Positions 46,401 through 61,400 are shown, counted from the stretch's first letter. The stretch is DNA of 64,000 nt from Ligula intestinalis (GCA_036362985.1 JAYGXS010000009.1:25615260-25679259), one strand, 5' to 3'. Numbers and translations: made by a program. The notes: generated by a model from the sequence alone, not told the origin.

Positions 46401-49400
46401 TTAAAAAAGGGTATCTTTCGGTTTTAAAATGTTTCTAAGTTGCTGAATAATTTTGAAACCTACTGACTGCTACATTAGAATTCAAGGTTTACGACCTACG
46501 CACTATGTACATCCTGTTTAAGGAAAAGTACGTTTTCGCATACAGTTTGAGGAAGACCTCACATAGGTATCATTTAATGTTGCAATAGATATGGAGCATG
46601 CTTTACACAGTAAAGGCAGCATTAACAAATTTATGGATACGATATTCCATGAGTGAACACCTGAAAATTGTACAAAAACTCATTATTAGAAATTTTTTAA
46701 AACAGAGGGATGCACTTTCGTTAAGTGTAAATTTTAAAGAAGGCGTAATTTTCTACAAAACGAGTACAAAAAATAATGTTTTCTTGCATGTTTTCCAAAA
46801 AATATATTTCAATCTATAAAGGCAGTCAAAATCAATGACAAAACAGGCAAACTACTTGAGTAGCTACCTTTTATTGTGCATACTTTAATTTAGCGGTCAG
46901 AAAGAAGCTCTTTTAATAGCCGGCATCAGATGTGACGAGAATATATTGAAATAAGGCTGTACGATCTTCATTTTTAAAACCATACGTAATTAATATGTTT
47001 GAATCAAAAACGCATTTCAGAATTCCGGGTGACATTTCATGAGATAGGGAATCTATTGTACTTTGGTACGTGGGTAGACCGGTCGTTCTTTGCCCAGACA
47101 TTAATCTTGACGCCATCGCAAAACCGATGGAGTCTCCGGGAGGGCTGAAACCGTCCACTGTCTTCTCAATTGCTTCCTGGGATTCGCATGTTCGAACTGT
47201 ATTGACAGTCCACCCTTGTTACTGTCTTACAACAAAGAAGACAGCCTTGCAGGGCTCTGAATAACATTCGACGAAGAAGCCTCCTAGATAGCCTTCTGTC
47301 AGGGGGTGATAACGAAGGACGCAGAGAACCGTGACTTGGCTATTGTTCACTTTCATAAGGCGACAGCGCAGAACAAATGCTGGCAATCACTGTGGGTGTA
47401 AGACTAGTTTATTCTGGTGAAAATTGTCATTGTTTGAAGAACACGTGCATCCCATTGGCCAACGGCGCCTGTATGTAGACGGCTCGATGTGACATGAATA
47501 AAATGGACAAGAAGACGTTCCTAAGACCTACAAATTTCAAACGGAATGTCAAATTTGAATTGATTTGACGAGCACAGTGTAGTTTACCGAAAACCGATGG
47601 AATTTACCCGTTATCTATCAAAATAGACGAAGCTAAATATTCTTGACCTCTCAAGGCGAATAGTAAGACCGGAGAATTTTGCTTTAATTTAGCAGTGTGC
47701 TAAGTACTAGCTTCCCCCTTTACGCGTGAACAAAATAACATCATTTACTTTTATTATTAACTCGGAACATTCCACTGAAGATGGTGACTCTAATCAAAAA
47801 GGATTTTTGTAAAGGCAAGACATTTTACAAAACCTGCGGAACGACGAGCATCAACCCAAGCCATCTTCTTGAATTTTCATTGTCCTCTTCAAAAACACTC
47901 TGTGGAAAGCCAACGCTATCCGTTTATTCTTCTTTTCCTTATTCTGTTTATTCATTTAGCAGACAAGGTTCCGAATGCAGCTATTCGTAGCAAATGAACT
48001 TTTTATGTTCCTACGCAAAAGAACAGTTAGCTTCCTTTTATACATGGCTGCGCGTTGTTGTTCTGAGGAAGGTAAACAACAGGGTCGTGACGACAGAAAA
48101 TGCTGGTTCATTAACACAGTGTTCTTTTGGTTTCACTTTCTCTTCGGCCAATCATAACGCTGATCATCATGTGGCACCAGAAATATAAAAATGTTCATGT
48201 TCACTGATGCGGCCTGTCAGATGTGTCTAAATTGTGCCTCGAACTGGCTCCTGTAGTTTCCTGTCGTTGAAGGACAGTTGTTTAATTAGATAGCTTTGAA
48301 ACAAACTCTAATTTGTGGGTTTCCCGAAGCCAACAAGCACCAAGGGAATTCAATAATCATTCGCCAGCCCGACCGCGGCTGAGTTATGATAAAAGGTTAC
48401 TAGAGGATTACAAGCCTATGGATTAGGCACTGTCTTATACAGTAAATATCCTTAGGCGTGAAATGTGAAGGTCAAACTTTGTGGGAAGGGTTAAACACAC
48501 ATTCGATTATGTTTTGGTTATTACATTGAGTGGAGGCGCAAAATGCTGTTTACTAGAAAAAAAGTTCACTTAAAATCAATATATTGAGGGGAAATATGGA
48601 GAGAATTGTGAACGATCCGACGTCATTTATTATCCAAGCAATTTCCTATGCTAGTAAACACTGCCAATTAAAGCGTTTTATTTTTGCATGTTGTACAATA
48701 AAAAAGGTTACTTTTAGCCAGAAAAGAATTAACTATATCGTTACAGAGAACGGGAAATTTCGATTTGCCTTCATGAGAATCAGGCTAATGAACTAATGAG
48801 AATTGGCCCTGTTTTCGGGAAAATAAGAGCAGATTGAGTTTAAGATATTCCGTGTTGCAAATCTGGCATGTTTTCTGCTATGGACAAAATTAATAAACTT
48901 ATAAGGTTCTAGCTTGTTTTATTAAACTGAAAAAATACTGTAAACCTGCCGTCACTTTCCTCTATCCAATTCAGTACCATTAAGTAGGAAGACTTGAAAC
49001 GGAACGGGCAGAAGATTATAAGTTTTCGTAAAATTGAATATGTATGCTTTTTAGTAAGTAGGGTTACTCTACTGGTTTAAAATGTTGGTGGATGCAGCTT
49101 AGGCCACTTTTATGAACCAAAGCTGTTTTTGTAAAAATCCTTGGATTTCATGAGGCAGACTATGGACTGTACCTGTTCTTGCTATTGTTTTCTGTTCATG
49201 TCTCTGAGGAGGAACACTCGACGGCTGTCGATATGTTAGGCAAATAAAAATGTCATCCAAGCATTTGATTCTTATTCTTCGTCTCTATCAACTGTGGGTA
49301 AAATAATAAAAAAACGATCCAAAATGGCATCTGCTACATAGCTGGACACTTCCAGTGTTGACTAATGTAATTTAACTCAAGCTCAACTATCTTCACTAGA

Positions 49401-52400
49401 CAAAAGCAACGGATAAATTTAAGTGAACAACCATAGAAAAAAATGACCTTCTGCTCAATTTGATACCAAACAATACTTGGATAAGGAAGGAGACGAGTCG
49501 AGCACCGGATCAATTAATACCTATAATAAAATCGGGCGGGATTTTCCGTTAAACAACAGACCTTAGACTGAGACGCCGGAATAAAGAGGTAGCGCCCGTT
49601 TCCATTGCCCGTATAGGTTTCCCTTCCGGTACACCAGTTTCCCTTCTGTCCCTGTTTCTGTCCCTTCACATTTAACCAAAGCATCCGAGTATTTGTTATG
49701 ACATTAAATTCGGCATGTCTTCATGCCTTTGACCTTTATGTTTAGGCCTAAAAAATGCTTCAAAGGTCATTGTTATCTTTCACTTGAAGTTGAGTTTGAG
49801 CGTAAATGACGCTTATTGCTATAATGTGTCGTTACCTGCTCTTATCATAGACCTATTGCAGGAGATTAGGTTTATTAAACACTAGCAACTGTGCTCTTCA
49901 GGTCAGGTTCCTTAAGTAAAGAGAAGTCATGGAAGGCCAGAAGGGTAGAAAGGTCGTTTCTGTACAGTTGTTATGAGAAAATAGGCAATTGGAAATTGAC
50001 TATCAAACGACCGCACAAACGCAAGCTAGCGGACGGCGTCTGAAGTCATGTCATGTCTGTTCGGCAGTTGTCACATAAGGTCCTATGAGGATTGGCCTGT
50101 GATTGGCTGTTCCAGAGGCCAGAAGCAGCAAGCGCTCACAAGTGCACTTTGACTCGAGCTAGTCACGACAAGCGTCCACAAATACGCTTCCAATGGACCT
50201 AGTCTCAATATTTCCACTAATCAGATCCGTAAATGGTTGTGATAGACGCAAAAGACATCAGTGGGTCATTTGTCAAAAGTGCAGGAGCGGATAAAGGGTG
50301 TTAGGTTTAAGGTAAGTTGTTAATGTTTAAGGTTTTAGATGTTCGAGTAAAGGTTGTGGTTAGGATTACTCCTTTGAGGTTACGATAATGATTAGGTTTA
50401 AGGTTTTAAGATTGGGATATGGTTAATGCTTTGAGGTAGGGCATATGGTTCTGGCCTTAAGGTAAGAGTTTCTGTTTCGTGCAATGAATTTAAAGTGGAG
50501 ATTTTCGGGTTAGGATACAGGTTTTAAGATTAAATCTAAGGTTATGGTTGAGTTTAGGGTTTTCGTGTTGGGGTCAGGCTTAGCAAATTATTTGATGGTT
50601 TTAGTATTGTACGGTTGGGGTTAACGTGTTAAGGTTAGGATCAGAATAATGGTTGGCGTTGAGGTTTTTCAAAGTTAGAGTGAAGGTCTAATGTTAGGAC
50701 AAAGGTTTAACAATTAGGTTAATGGTTAATATTAGCTCACCACTATAATCAGGACAATAGACACTATACTGACCATCACTTATTGAATTATATTTTATTT
50801 ATATTTCCGCAATTTACATTTTTTTGCATTTGCTGATAAGCCAGAAATGGCTATCCCAGTCTTCCTTGTGTTTATCGGTTATGCAGTCATGCGTAATATA
50901 TTTAAGTAAAAATATATTTTGCACTCCTTTATGATTTAGTTGTTTTCAACATGATACCAGGTAAGTGTAATAATAGAAGATAATGGCGCCAATACAATTT
51001 TAGTAGATTTTTCCATCGTGGGTCGTCTTTTTGCACTGTAACCCTTAGCCTAATCCCCCATAAGACCTATCCTATTTTCTCGCCCTTTGAGTGCGACTGC
51101 ATATGGTGCCGTTGCCGCGGCTTGAAAAGTTAAGCAGCCAGCCTACACGCAGCCTATACGCAACTTAAACACAACCCATTTTCCACTACATGTACTGGAG
51201 GGACACCTCCGAACGTACGATTTCGAGACTACTGGAGCTGTGCTCGTTCCTCCACCTACCAGATGACTTAATGAAGCTCCCATGTGTTGCCAAAGCCTGA
51301 GAACTGCTCCAAGGGCTTTTCTTCTTTGGTTACAGTTCGTACAAGCAAGAGGATAGTCTCGATGTTAACCTCCTTTTTTCTGCTCCCAGTCCAGCTTCTG
51401 ATGGCACAGATTAACTTACTGGCTACTTACTTATGAGACAGGGCGCAATGATGAATGACTTGTGCCCTGTTATAACCTTGTGTGTTCCTGTATCACAACC
51501 GGTTATGTCCCCCAGTTACGTTTTAGGAAAAGAAGGCAGAACAGGCTAGCAGATAGTACTTTAATGTCAGTTGTACTAGTACAGTCAGCTCTGTTTCCTG
51601 TGTTCCGTGTTTCTACCAGCCTTGTCCCTGGTCGTTAACAGCAGAATGTCCGTTCATCCGTAACGCATCTCTGCAAAGGAGTTCTGGGTCGTCAGCAGCG
51701 TGTCTCGGTAACAGAATGCCATCTTAAGCGGTGGCAGCATATTTAAGGACGGGTAGTCACTGTTCCCTATTGGCTCTCTACGAGTGGCCTCTACAGGCAG
51801 CCATCACGCTCCCAGCCATCGTGTCCTCAAGTGACTGGTCGCGCCCTCGGTGACACGCGCACGCGCATGCGTCTTTTTGTGGCCCTTGTTATGCGTGACC
51901 TCAGAACCTTGTCAGCGGAGGTCTCGCGTGTTCTCTTTTTGTTATCCTCCGCCGAGGACGGCGCGAGTGTTGGGCCCTCCTAACATACCCCACATGTATA
52001 TTGACAGCTGGCATGCAGGCACAGCCATGGCTAACTACCCACAGCTCTTTCCAACTGTCATATGCCACTGCTAAAATTCAAAAGGCTTTTCTGATTTCCC
52101 TCATCTGGGTGAATCCAGTAGTTGTTGCTACCGCAAATTTTACGATTCATTTCAAGCTCCTCATAGAATTTAAACGTGAAAATAGCCTGCTATACCCTTC
52201 CTTAACACGACTCCCTTGCAAAGATATCCCCAGACCCTTTCTATTCATGTAAACTCAACTGCTGTCAACTGTTTATCAGACTAATATTCGCGTTTGGATG
52301 TATTCGCCTCTATCCCTACACTTCGTAATATGCTAAGGATAAACTTCATTCTACCAAGAGAACGACTAGTTTGTTTTGTTTTGTTTAGGATCACGTTTAC

Positions 52401-55400
52401 TCCATGCTCCTTCTTATTTTAGGTAGCGAATGCTTCGACGTTTCAGGCATCGTCAAGGGTGGAGAACAGAAATGTAAGACCCATTTAACTGTCTGTCGTT
52501 TTTGAAATTTGAATTTTCACACTTACCCAGATAGATTAACTCCTCCTTTTACTCAATCAATAATTGCAGTTGTAAATGGAGATAGTGGGAATTTTTAACG
52601 AATAGGGGACTTGCAATTGACGAGACTCGACTTACTAAAAAGCGTTCATCCTGATATTTATAACCGTCATTAAGGACTTTGCCAGTGAGCGTCAAGCCAT
52701 AGGATATGCACTGTGTGCATTATCTTTGATTAACTTATGGGTGCCCAGATTTTGAAGTCTGGTCAACTGAACGGTCCAAGTTAATAAATACTGAAGGATG
52801 CTCGAGGTGTGTTAGACAATGTAACGAAAGATGAGAAAAGCTACCTGTGACTTGTCCTTTCTCACCAGACGTGGAATACCAGGGCTATAACTGAATCCAC
52901 TTGGTTGTTAGGACCAACCCTGTACCAGCCCCAACAACGCTTCTCCGTCCTGTTTTGTTCGCTGCTATGTGACCACATCGCAGAGGATAAAGGAAGCTAA
53001 AAACTAACAACTGCAATCTGCAGGCCATGGTTCCCTAGGCGAAGAAGATAAGTCATGGGAGGCCAGAGTGGTAGAACAGTTCATTCCGTACAGAAGGAAT
53101 GGAAATTAGGTAAGAAGAATGACTGTCAGAAGAGGGAGCAATCGCCAGCTACAGCGCCACGTCTAAAGTTAGACGACCACGGCAATTGCCACAGCGTCTG
53201 GAGCGGACTTTGTGTGAGTTGGCCTTTTGAGATGATTTGTCAAACGGATTTAGCAGGTGGGCGGGTGTAGGCGGGCAGTCCATGTATACTCGTTGGCGGC
53301 GGTGAGCCTACGCTGACTGAGTCACCTCAACTGCCTGTGAAGGAAATGGCTGAGGTCAAACAAAACGCTGATATTCCATTCTGCGATATAAAATCACCCC
53401 CTTTGAAAGTTCTTCCTGTGTGTCTAATAGATCACGAAGGCAGGCCACGCGGAAACTGCGCATGACCCACCCGAGGGCCAGATTACCGCGTGGTAGACAT
53501 TTTGGGAACGCAAATCCATCACAACTTCCAAACGTAATTAAGTGTTATGGCCCGCCCGCGTGTAGGCTAATGCCGTACCAGCCGCCTATGTCGGTCTGAT
53601 CTTGTCTACGCTCCTCTTGGCTCTATTGAGAGCTAGTTGCTGTCTAAACACCAGAAGGATCCCTAAATAACAAGTCTGGGAAGGCTGATTGAACTCGAAC
53701 AACTTTACTTCTCAAAAAGCTGTACTGTGGTGCCGCGTACGATGGCCAGCCGTGCAGGTGCAAAAGTCGGGATTTGACAAGTTTAGGCTATACAATGAAT
53801 AATCAATCGGCTGGCGCCAATCAAATGAGGTAGGAATATCGATTAGCTACAAGCGTTAATGCGGTGAGTTGACATCAAGCATGCAAAAGGGCAATAGCAC
53901 GCAGCGAGCGAAGTTCAGCGCACGAAAGGCGGCATGAGTCAGTGCAGTTGCTTTGGGCGACGGATTCCTATAGCTCCATCTTAATGGGGCCTCAGATGAG
54001 CAAGGGGGGAAGAAGTACAGCAGACGCTGTATAAGTATATTTATTCACGTGTGAATCACCATCCCTGCACCGTAGAGTGGACATCATCAGAATCGACGGC
54101 CGAAATCTCATGTGTGAAAATCGGAGAAAGCTTGAACTTACGGGATTAACGGTGATATTATAAGCGCAAGGTCATTCATGCGGACAGGGTGCAGTCCCTT
54201 AGTCCAGGTCTTGTCCGTATTTTTGCATTTTAGTTGGAAATATTAAGGACTCGCGAAGTCAATCTACTTAAATTCTGCATAGGAAGCTCATTCCTAATTC
54301 ACGGCAAAACCTTCGAAATAAGAATCACTACCATCATTAAGTATATGTCCTCTTCGTGCATCCTTATTCACTTTAGATCTGCTCGTAGGAATTTCTGACT
54401 GGCTGCGACAAGCAACAATAAATATTGCCACAATTATTCACCAATTTGGAAGTGCATTCCATTATAACACATCTGCAACTGCAGCAAGCGTACTTTCCAC
54501 CGAATTCTTTATCCATCCTGCAGGCTATTTAATTTATTAGCTCATGAAAGTTTTCTGATTGTTTCCGTTCTGTTAACTCTTCGGTTCGCTTCCTTAAAGC
54601 ATATTTTTTTCCTTTAGGTACCAGCTGTGACCAGGCCGAAGCACAAGACAAGTACTACTCAATAATTTGTAAGTTAAACCTATTGAGTATATTGCGTTAC
54701 TTTTGTGATTTGGAACCCAGAAAAAAAGCTTAGTTATTGGCCTTCGTTAAAACTTTCCTCAGCCTAGTGTATCTGATACCAGTGGAGTATCACTGGTGAC
54801 GCAATTCATCAGGACTATTACCTTCTTAATGGTACCATGTGCATTTTTCTAGCCCATTTTTCAATGGGCGGGAAATAGGAGCCGGTTTTTGTCTGGGCTT
54901 TAGGAGCAAGGAACAATAACCAGCAAAGGGATCCAGAAAATTCAGCCCTGTGAGACAGATTCTGCCATTCAAGATCAACTTTTATTTGTTGTGGATCGTT
55001 CCAATATACCAAAGCGCGATTCAGCACACTAGCCACCAAAATACCTGAATGTGCCTGTCACTGTAGTTTGTTCATCCACACTTTCCAGTGAGTGAAGGTA
55101 TTTGGGGAAGCCATAACCTGAACCTTGAAGCCATGCTTTGACTGTTGCAGTCTTTCCAATAAAGTGGAATATACGGATCCCAGTTTTAAGTTATGAATGC
55201 TAGGAAGACTGGAGTGACAATTTTTGGCTCACTAACCATCGGTCGTTGAGCGTTAAGTTCAGCGCTCCGCCAGTTGGCCACAGGCTAGCTCATTGTAAGC
55301 TAGGATCTTCAAGAGTGATTATTGTGGAGACATAAGCAAACAGCAATAAAGGCAAACGAGCATGCGGTGATCGTTTCTACCTCATTAACCCTCATCAGTC

Positions 55401-58400
55401 AATCATGCCTAGCCTTGATTCATGGATAACCTTGAATTTGAACCGTCATTCTGTAGCCGTGAGACCTTTTATAAGGTAAACGCTCTGCCACTTAATACAC
55501 ATCCCAAATTGCAATCTTATGCCATATGGGCACTTTCAGAGCCATCTATAGTTTTCGGCAGAGACTGTCTAATGACGCGGATTGCAACTGACCAGAGGAA
55601 CAGGGACAAAACTCTGTGGTGGCATGGTTACTGCATCGTAAAAATGCTGCATCCCTGATGCGTGTGTGAGATTATCCTATGGCGCATGTGATACGCATGG
55701 AGGCAACTAATTTTCAGCTCAGAAGATGGAATTTCGACCACTGGAACAAGAGTTTTATTGTCCTGACGTTAGGATTCCGTCGGGAATCCTTAATCATAGG
55801 TAATGGTAGGATATTAGGATTTATGTGCAGATAGGGGTGAAACATGCACAGATTGCATGGCATTTACAGTTCGTAGCGGTCATCCGCGTACGTACTGTAA
55901 TTATCCACTGCGTTAGCCACTGCTTCGGTTTTAATTGGTGCGATGATGCCTTGACACTTCGTGTTCGACTCATTAATTGCCGCGATTTCCTTGTCCGTGT
56001 GGGATGCAGACTTGGTAATCACGCAACAATTGCGCTCACACTCAACAGAGTGGTTGTTCGGCTCAGCCCTTCCCATGTGACCGTTTCTTTTGCTCAGGTT
56101 GTGTCTCAGTGCACTGAAGTGAAACGCCAAATCGTTGACCTTTTTGATGAACTGGGGGCCTGATAACCATGATTGGAGCAGCTCGCAGCTCACGCAGTTG
56201 TCACGCCCTTGCTAGGATTTTAGCATCGTTAAGCTTGAAAATATGGCCAAATCCCGTCGAGTGAGCTGTCACCTGAGAGTTGGCGTCTTTCTTTTTTGCC
56301 GCTGCTGCATGCTCAGCCATTCTCTTTCGAGTAATTGTGCGGTTTGTCCGACGTAGTTGTTTTGTAAACAACTGCACTAGAGCCGGTAAACGACTCCAGC
56401 CGTTTCCTGCCGTAGCAGTGGGCCTTTCAGTCTCATGAATCGGCGCCCGATGGTTGCTTCTGGTCTATGAGCAACTCCAATTCCAAGTGGAGTGCGATGA
56501 AGGCTGCCCACTTCCGATAAATTCTTCACGTACGGAAGAGCTCGCAAAAATTTTAAGGCCAGTTTGATGTGATTTCTTCTCTCGGCTGCATATGCATTGG
56601 TTGACAAAATTTCGTGGGTAACCATTCGCTTTAAGTACCCGTCGAAGATGTTGCAATTCAGCAACTTTGTCTTCCACTTCGTTGCAATGCGTCTCAACGC
56701 GCTGTTATAGCGCTCTCTCGCAGCTGCGTTTGTGACTGATCGGGTGGTTGTTGTTGAAGTGTAGGACTTGTATAAAGTTGATTGCTTTCCTGAACACTTT
56801 AGTTTTAAGGCCACCATCGTCTTTGCGGCAAACAAGGACATCCTGAAAGGCCAGTTGGTTGTTTTCTCTTTCCTCCATCGTAAAGTGAATGTCCGGGAAG
56901 ACGGCGTTTAGACGTTCCTTGAATGTAAACATCTGATCCCGCTCAATTACGACGAAGGTGTCGTCCACATACCGAGCCCAGAGTCAGCTTTTACTTAATA
57001 AATCACCTCTAGGCATCGCGGCTTTGCTTTAACATTGGAATGCCTTAGGTGCGCAAAGGAAGAATGAGCTAGACGCGATGCAAGTCTGCTCCCCCGCGAC
57101 CGCATAAATACCTCCACGCGCGAGCCACGCCTGCGCCCACCTAATCGGGCAGTCATGGGTCTCGTTGCCTGCGATGATCGGACCATCAGCTAGCATCCAC
57201 CAGGAGCTCTCCAGAGACGTCAGGCGGTCTGACGGGTATTTTCCCGGTATACTTTGTCACCTATTTTTTTATGAAAATCCCATCTGTATCTTTGAATATA
57301 CCGAATCAATAAATTTCAGGACTCCTTTCGAAGTTGTTGCTAATGTGCCTCTGGCCCTGTTCAGCCCTTAATTCTTTGCAATTGCAGCTCACCGGCTTTC
57401 GTCTTGGGCCCTGCACGTGATTGCCTTGCTGATTGAGGGTTTTACTGCGTTCGGCTGCATGGTATACCTGACAAAGGTTCGCTGCTGTGCAGAGGCTCCC
57501 AGCGCACAGAAGGCCCAAACTTGCCTCAGTGCATCCGGTTTTCTCATTTGGACGGCAGGTATGCTCTAGCATAACCCGTATGGCTGGTTTACACTAATCG
57601 TTCGAGGATGTGGTCGCATAGCTCCCATATAATTTCGCAATAGACATGGACCATTTTGCATATGTCAGGGGAGCAGGAATAGATTAAAGGATACGATGTA
57701 TTAGGAATAAAAAACGCACAGTCGTAAAAAAACTCAACATAAGAAATTGTATTAAAATCGAAGGAAACCATTTGTTTAAGAATAAAATTTCAAGAATGCG
57801 TTATTTGCTATCAAATAAGTAATATAGAGGATTTGTTGTACATGCTTTCTATAAAATATATTGAAATTTATAAAAGCAGTAAAAATGAATGATAAAAATG
57901 CATATTATTTAAGTGGCTATTTTTACATAATCAGTTTCTTCGCAACGGTCAGAAAGAAGCTTATCACATGGTGGGCATTTTAGCGTGACTGAAGATAATT
58001 GAAATTGGACTGGATGTTAAGCAGTATCGCAACGCTACTCGATGCTGGTTTAAGAGTGATTACCGATCTTTTTCAATTTGCGGAATGTTGCTTGCAGCAC
58101 TCGTCATACTGTATATATTGAAATATGGCCATTGACCAGAGAACGGCTTCTTTGTGAGTCTTGAAACTTGAAAGTGTAAAATTTCGAGACTGGTTTCCCA
58201 GTTCGTCGTCACACTATCAGATATGTATTGGAACAATTAACTCAATTAACCCTGTGCAAAAGAGTATCCTACAATTAGCTGATGTCTGCACCAACAGGCG
58301 TTGCGTGCATCTCGTCATCTTGTTGTGGTTGGCGGCGTGGGTTGCGCTTTGACCTTGAGATAATTATAGCTCGCGTCTAAATCGATACTCCTCTTGATGC

Positions 58401-61400
58401 ATGCGTCATCTGAGTGCATTGCCTTAAGGAATCCACGGCCTATTTTGGTTGGGGAAGTGCCAACAATGCGTCTGTTCTCCCACGCGAATTTTTGACCGGT
58501 TTCTAGTGTGTGCATGGTCACCTGGGATCAGTAGTCTGATCTTCTGACTTCTAATTGATATTCCTGCATGCGCGTTGAGGCGCATCTCCCAGTTCGGCTG
58601 CAATAAACTGCATCGCAACCGGCACACGGGATCTTGTAGACGACAACTTATCTCTTAAGATAGCCAACCGGGTCCTGAGGGTGTACAAGCTGTGAGCGTT
58701 AGGTAGTTGCGGGCTGGTGGGCCACTTGTATCTCATATTTGCTCAGTTGTCTTTCGACGAGCTCAGACACATTTTTCGCGTAGGGGAGAGTTCGCCAGGT
58801 CATTGTTTTGGAAGTCTAGATGGTAGATCATTTGGAATGCCTTTTTGTTTGGATTCTTGTCGTTTCATGCACTGACTCACGAAGTTTCTTCGATATCCAT
58901 TTTTGGAGGATAGTTGGAAGAGGTTTTTATCTCTGCTTGGTAAACTTCTTCAAAATAAAGGATGACCTCTGAATATGTTTCGTTACGATAAACTGATATA
59001 CGGAGTGAGCCATCAGTATTTCGATGTACAAGGACATTCAGAAATGATGGTTGACCATAAACCTCCGTTTCGTATGTGAATTTAATTCCTGGGAATGCAG
59101 AATTGAGCTTATTGTGGAGAAGGTCTAAGTGATTCTTTTTGATGTTAACAAAAGTTTCATCTACATAGCGTAGCCGGAATTTTCGTTTTCCTGTGGGGAG
59201 AGCTATTGATTCTAACTTCTGCATTATGGCCTCGGCCAGGAAGCCGGAAATGAGCGAACCCATGAGGGTTCCTTTCCGTTGCTGGTAGCATTGATCGCAG
59301 GATGAAAAGTTGGTTTTGTGACAAAAGCCTAATAGTTGGAGTAAAGCCTCATTAGGGTAAGTCAGCAGTGTAGGTCTGTAGTATGGTTACAAGCTGACGA
59401 CGCCATATTTTTGAAGCTTGGTTTAAATAATCCACGTGTCCTCTAACCTTTTACCCATCTTTTTGCATTTATTCATGTCGTTTACGTCAACAAAATTCCA
59501 AGTCGTGCACAAAGTGCTCTTTTTTCATAAATTTTCCCATCCTTTTACTTTCTTGTTGATCCAAATGGTAAACTTTAACAAACGACGCATGCAGTTAGCC
59601 CTAGATAAGAGGCAGAATGTTTCCACTGATGGCTGTATGCACTGGAAAAATATACTGGGTGTCCCAAAAAAATTTATACACATTTTACATGATTGTTAAT
59701 TTTGTGTTTAAAGTAATTTTATTATTAAAAAATGTAAAAAGATTTGCAAGTATCATTTTATTGTTTTTTTTCAATGAATTTTGTCAAACTGATGTCCATT
59801 TTGATCATGACATTGCTGACAACGCGAAGCAATGGAATAGTGTATACAATGAAACAATTCCTTTCGTATTTAATGGTATTTACCGACAAACAGAGAGCAC
59901 TCGGGTGCATTAATGTTCAAAGGCTTCTCTCAATCCAACACTGTTTCAATATTCAAAGTCCAGTGAAAAAAACAATAAAATGACAACGTAAATATGTTTT
60001 CAATTTTTAAATAGTAAAATTATAATAACCGACATGTTTACACCTATTAAAAGTGTGTATACATTATTTTGGGACACCCTGTATATGTACTGACGAATGT
60101 TATTCATTTCTTTGCTACTCTGCCTAAGAGAAGAAGCAACATTGATCTATTGCCTCATGGCGTCGATCATTATTTCTTGGAAGATATAGAGCTACGTCAC
60201 CAGTCTCTTCTGTAAAAAGTTTATTTGATGCACTCATGTGACTTACCAATGACTTATAACCTTCTCTGTCCAGTTAAACGCCTAGGTAAAATCATGACAC
60301 TCTGAGCGGGGACTAAAATACTACGAAATTTTATTGGCTTGAAGTTTTTGACTGACCCTCTTTTGTGAAGAGTTGATCCACACGGAGTTACACGTCGAGA
60401 AAAGAGTTCAGCCAGCAAAACATGCATTATCTGCATAGTATTTTTGTTTGCTATGCACACGGCTAACCTCCGTTTCATCTCTCATTTCAGCCCTTTTCGC
60501 AACGATAGGAAACATTGTCTTCTCCCATGGACTTACCACAGAAAAGATCTATGATGGCAACGGACTTTATTCTGTCTACGCTAGCCAAACGGACGTAAGA
60601 CAGAACATATCCTGCCATCTTGTTCCCACGATTTATGTTTTGTCATCGCAGCAGTCACAGAAGAAGGAAACATTATCAAATAAATGTTTTTTTATTTCCA
60701 AGAGAACAGATCCTGAGCATATTATGTTTCAATTTACTTGTGAATAGATATGACCCGACATCTGCCTAGGGAAAAGCCTAAAGAATGCCAAAGTTTGCTT
60801 TCATGGAATTATTATCCCCGACCATGGTTTAGGAGTATTGTTCGATTTTCTGTCCTTATCCTCCTAAATATTAGGAGCCTTACATAGTAAACTACAGGGC
60901 GTTTTCTCAAGAAGCAAGACCATCGGCTACCCGGAAAATCTTCACGGTGGGGAAAGTCAGTACCACCTCCATTCTAAATGTCATCAGTAAATCTGCTGAT
61001 ACCCATCCGATTTAGCTAGTTGCAGACCACATATAACGCCACCACCAATCATAGACAGCTCTCGTCTATAGTGCAGCCTTTTTGTTGGCAAATAGCACAT
61101 TTTAAGTAATGCTGTTATCTCGAACCTTAGCCAAACGCTCTCCGGCGTTTGAGAATCGAAGGTCACCGGGACAAGGTTTGACGACCTAACCGGCGATTGC
61201 AAGGCATGGATGGATGGCGGCCATGGTAAGAGTACAAAACTACGAAAATGCGCAGGGATAGGGATATGTTTTTTGCTGAAACTGCCCACAGAGACGTTGT
61301 TGCATAGCGTATACAGGGCAGATGTACTATCGTGTAAAACCAGATAATGTTCCAACCAGTGTATGCATGCATAATACTGAATCTCTCAAATGAGTTGCCT

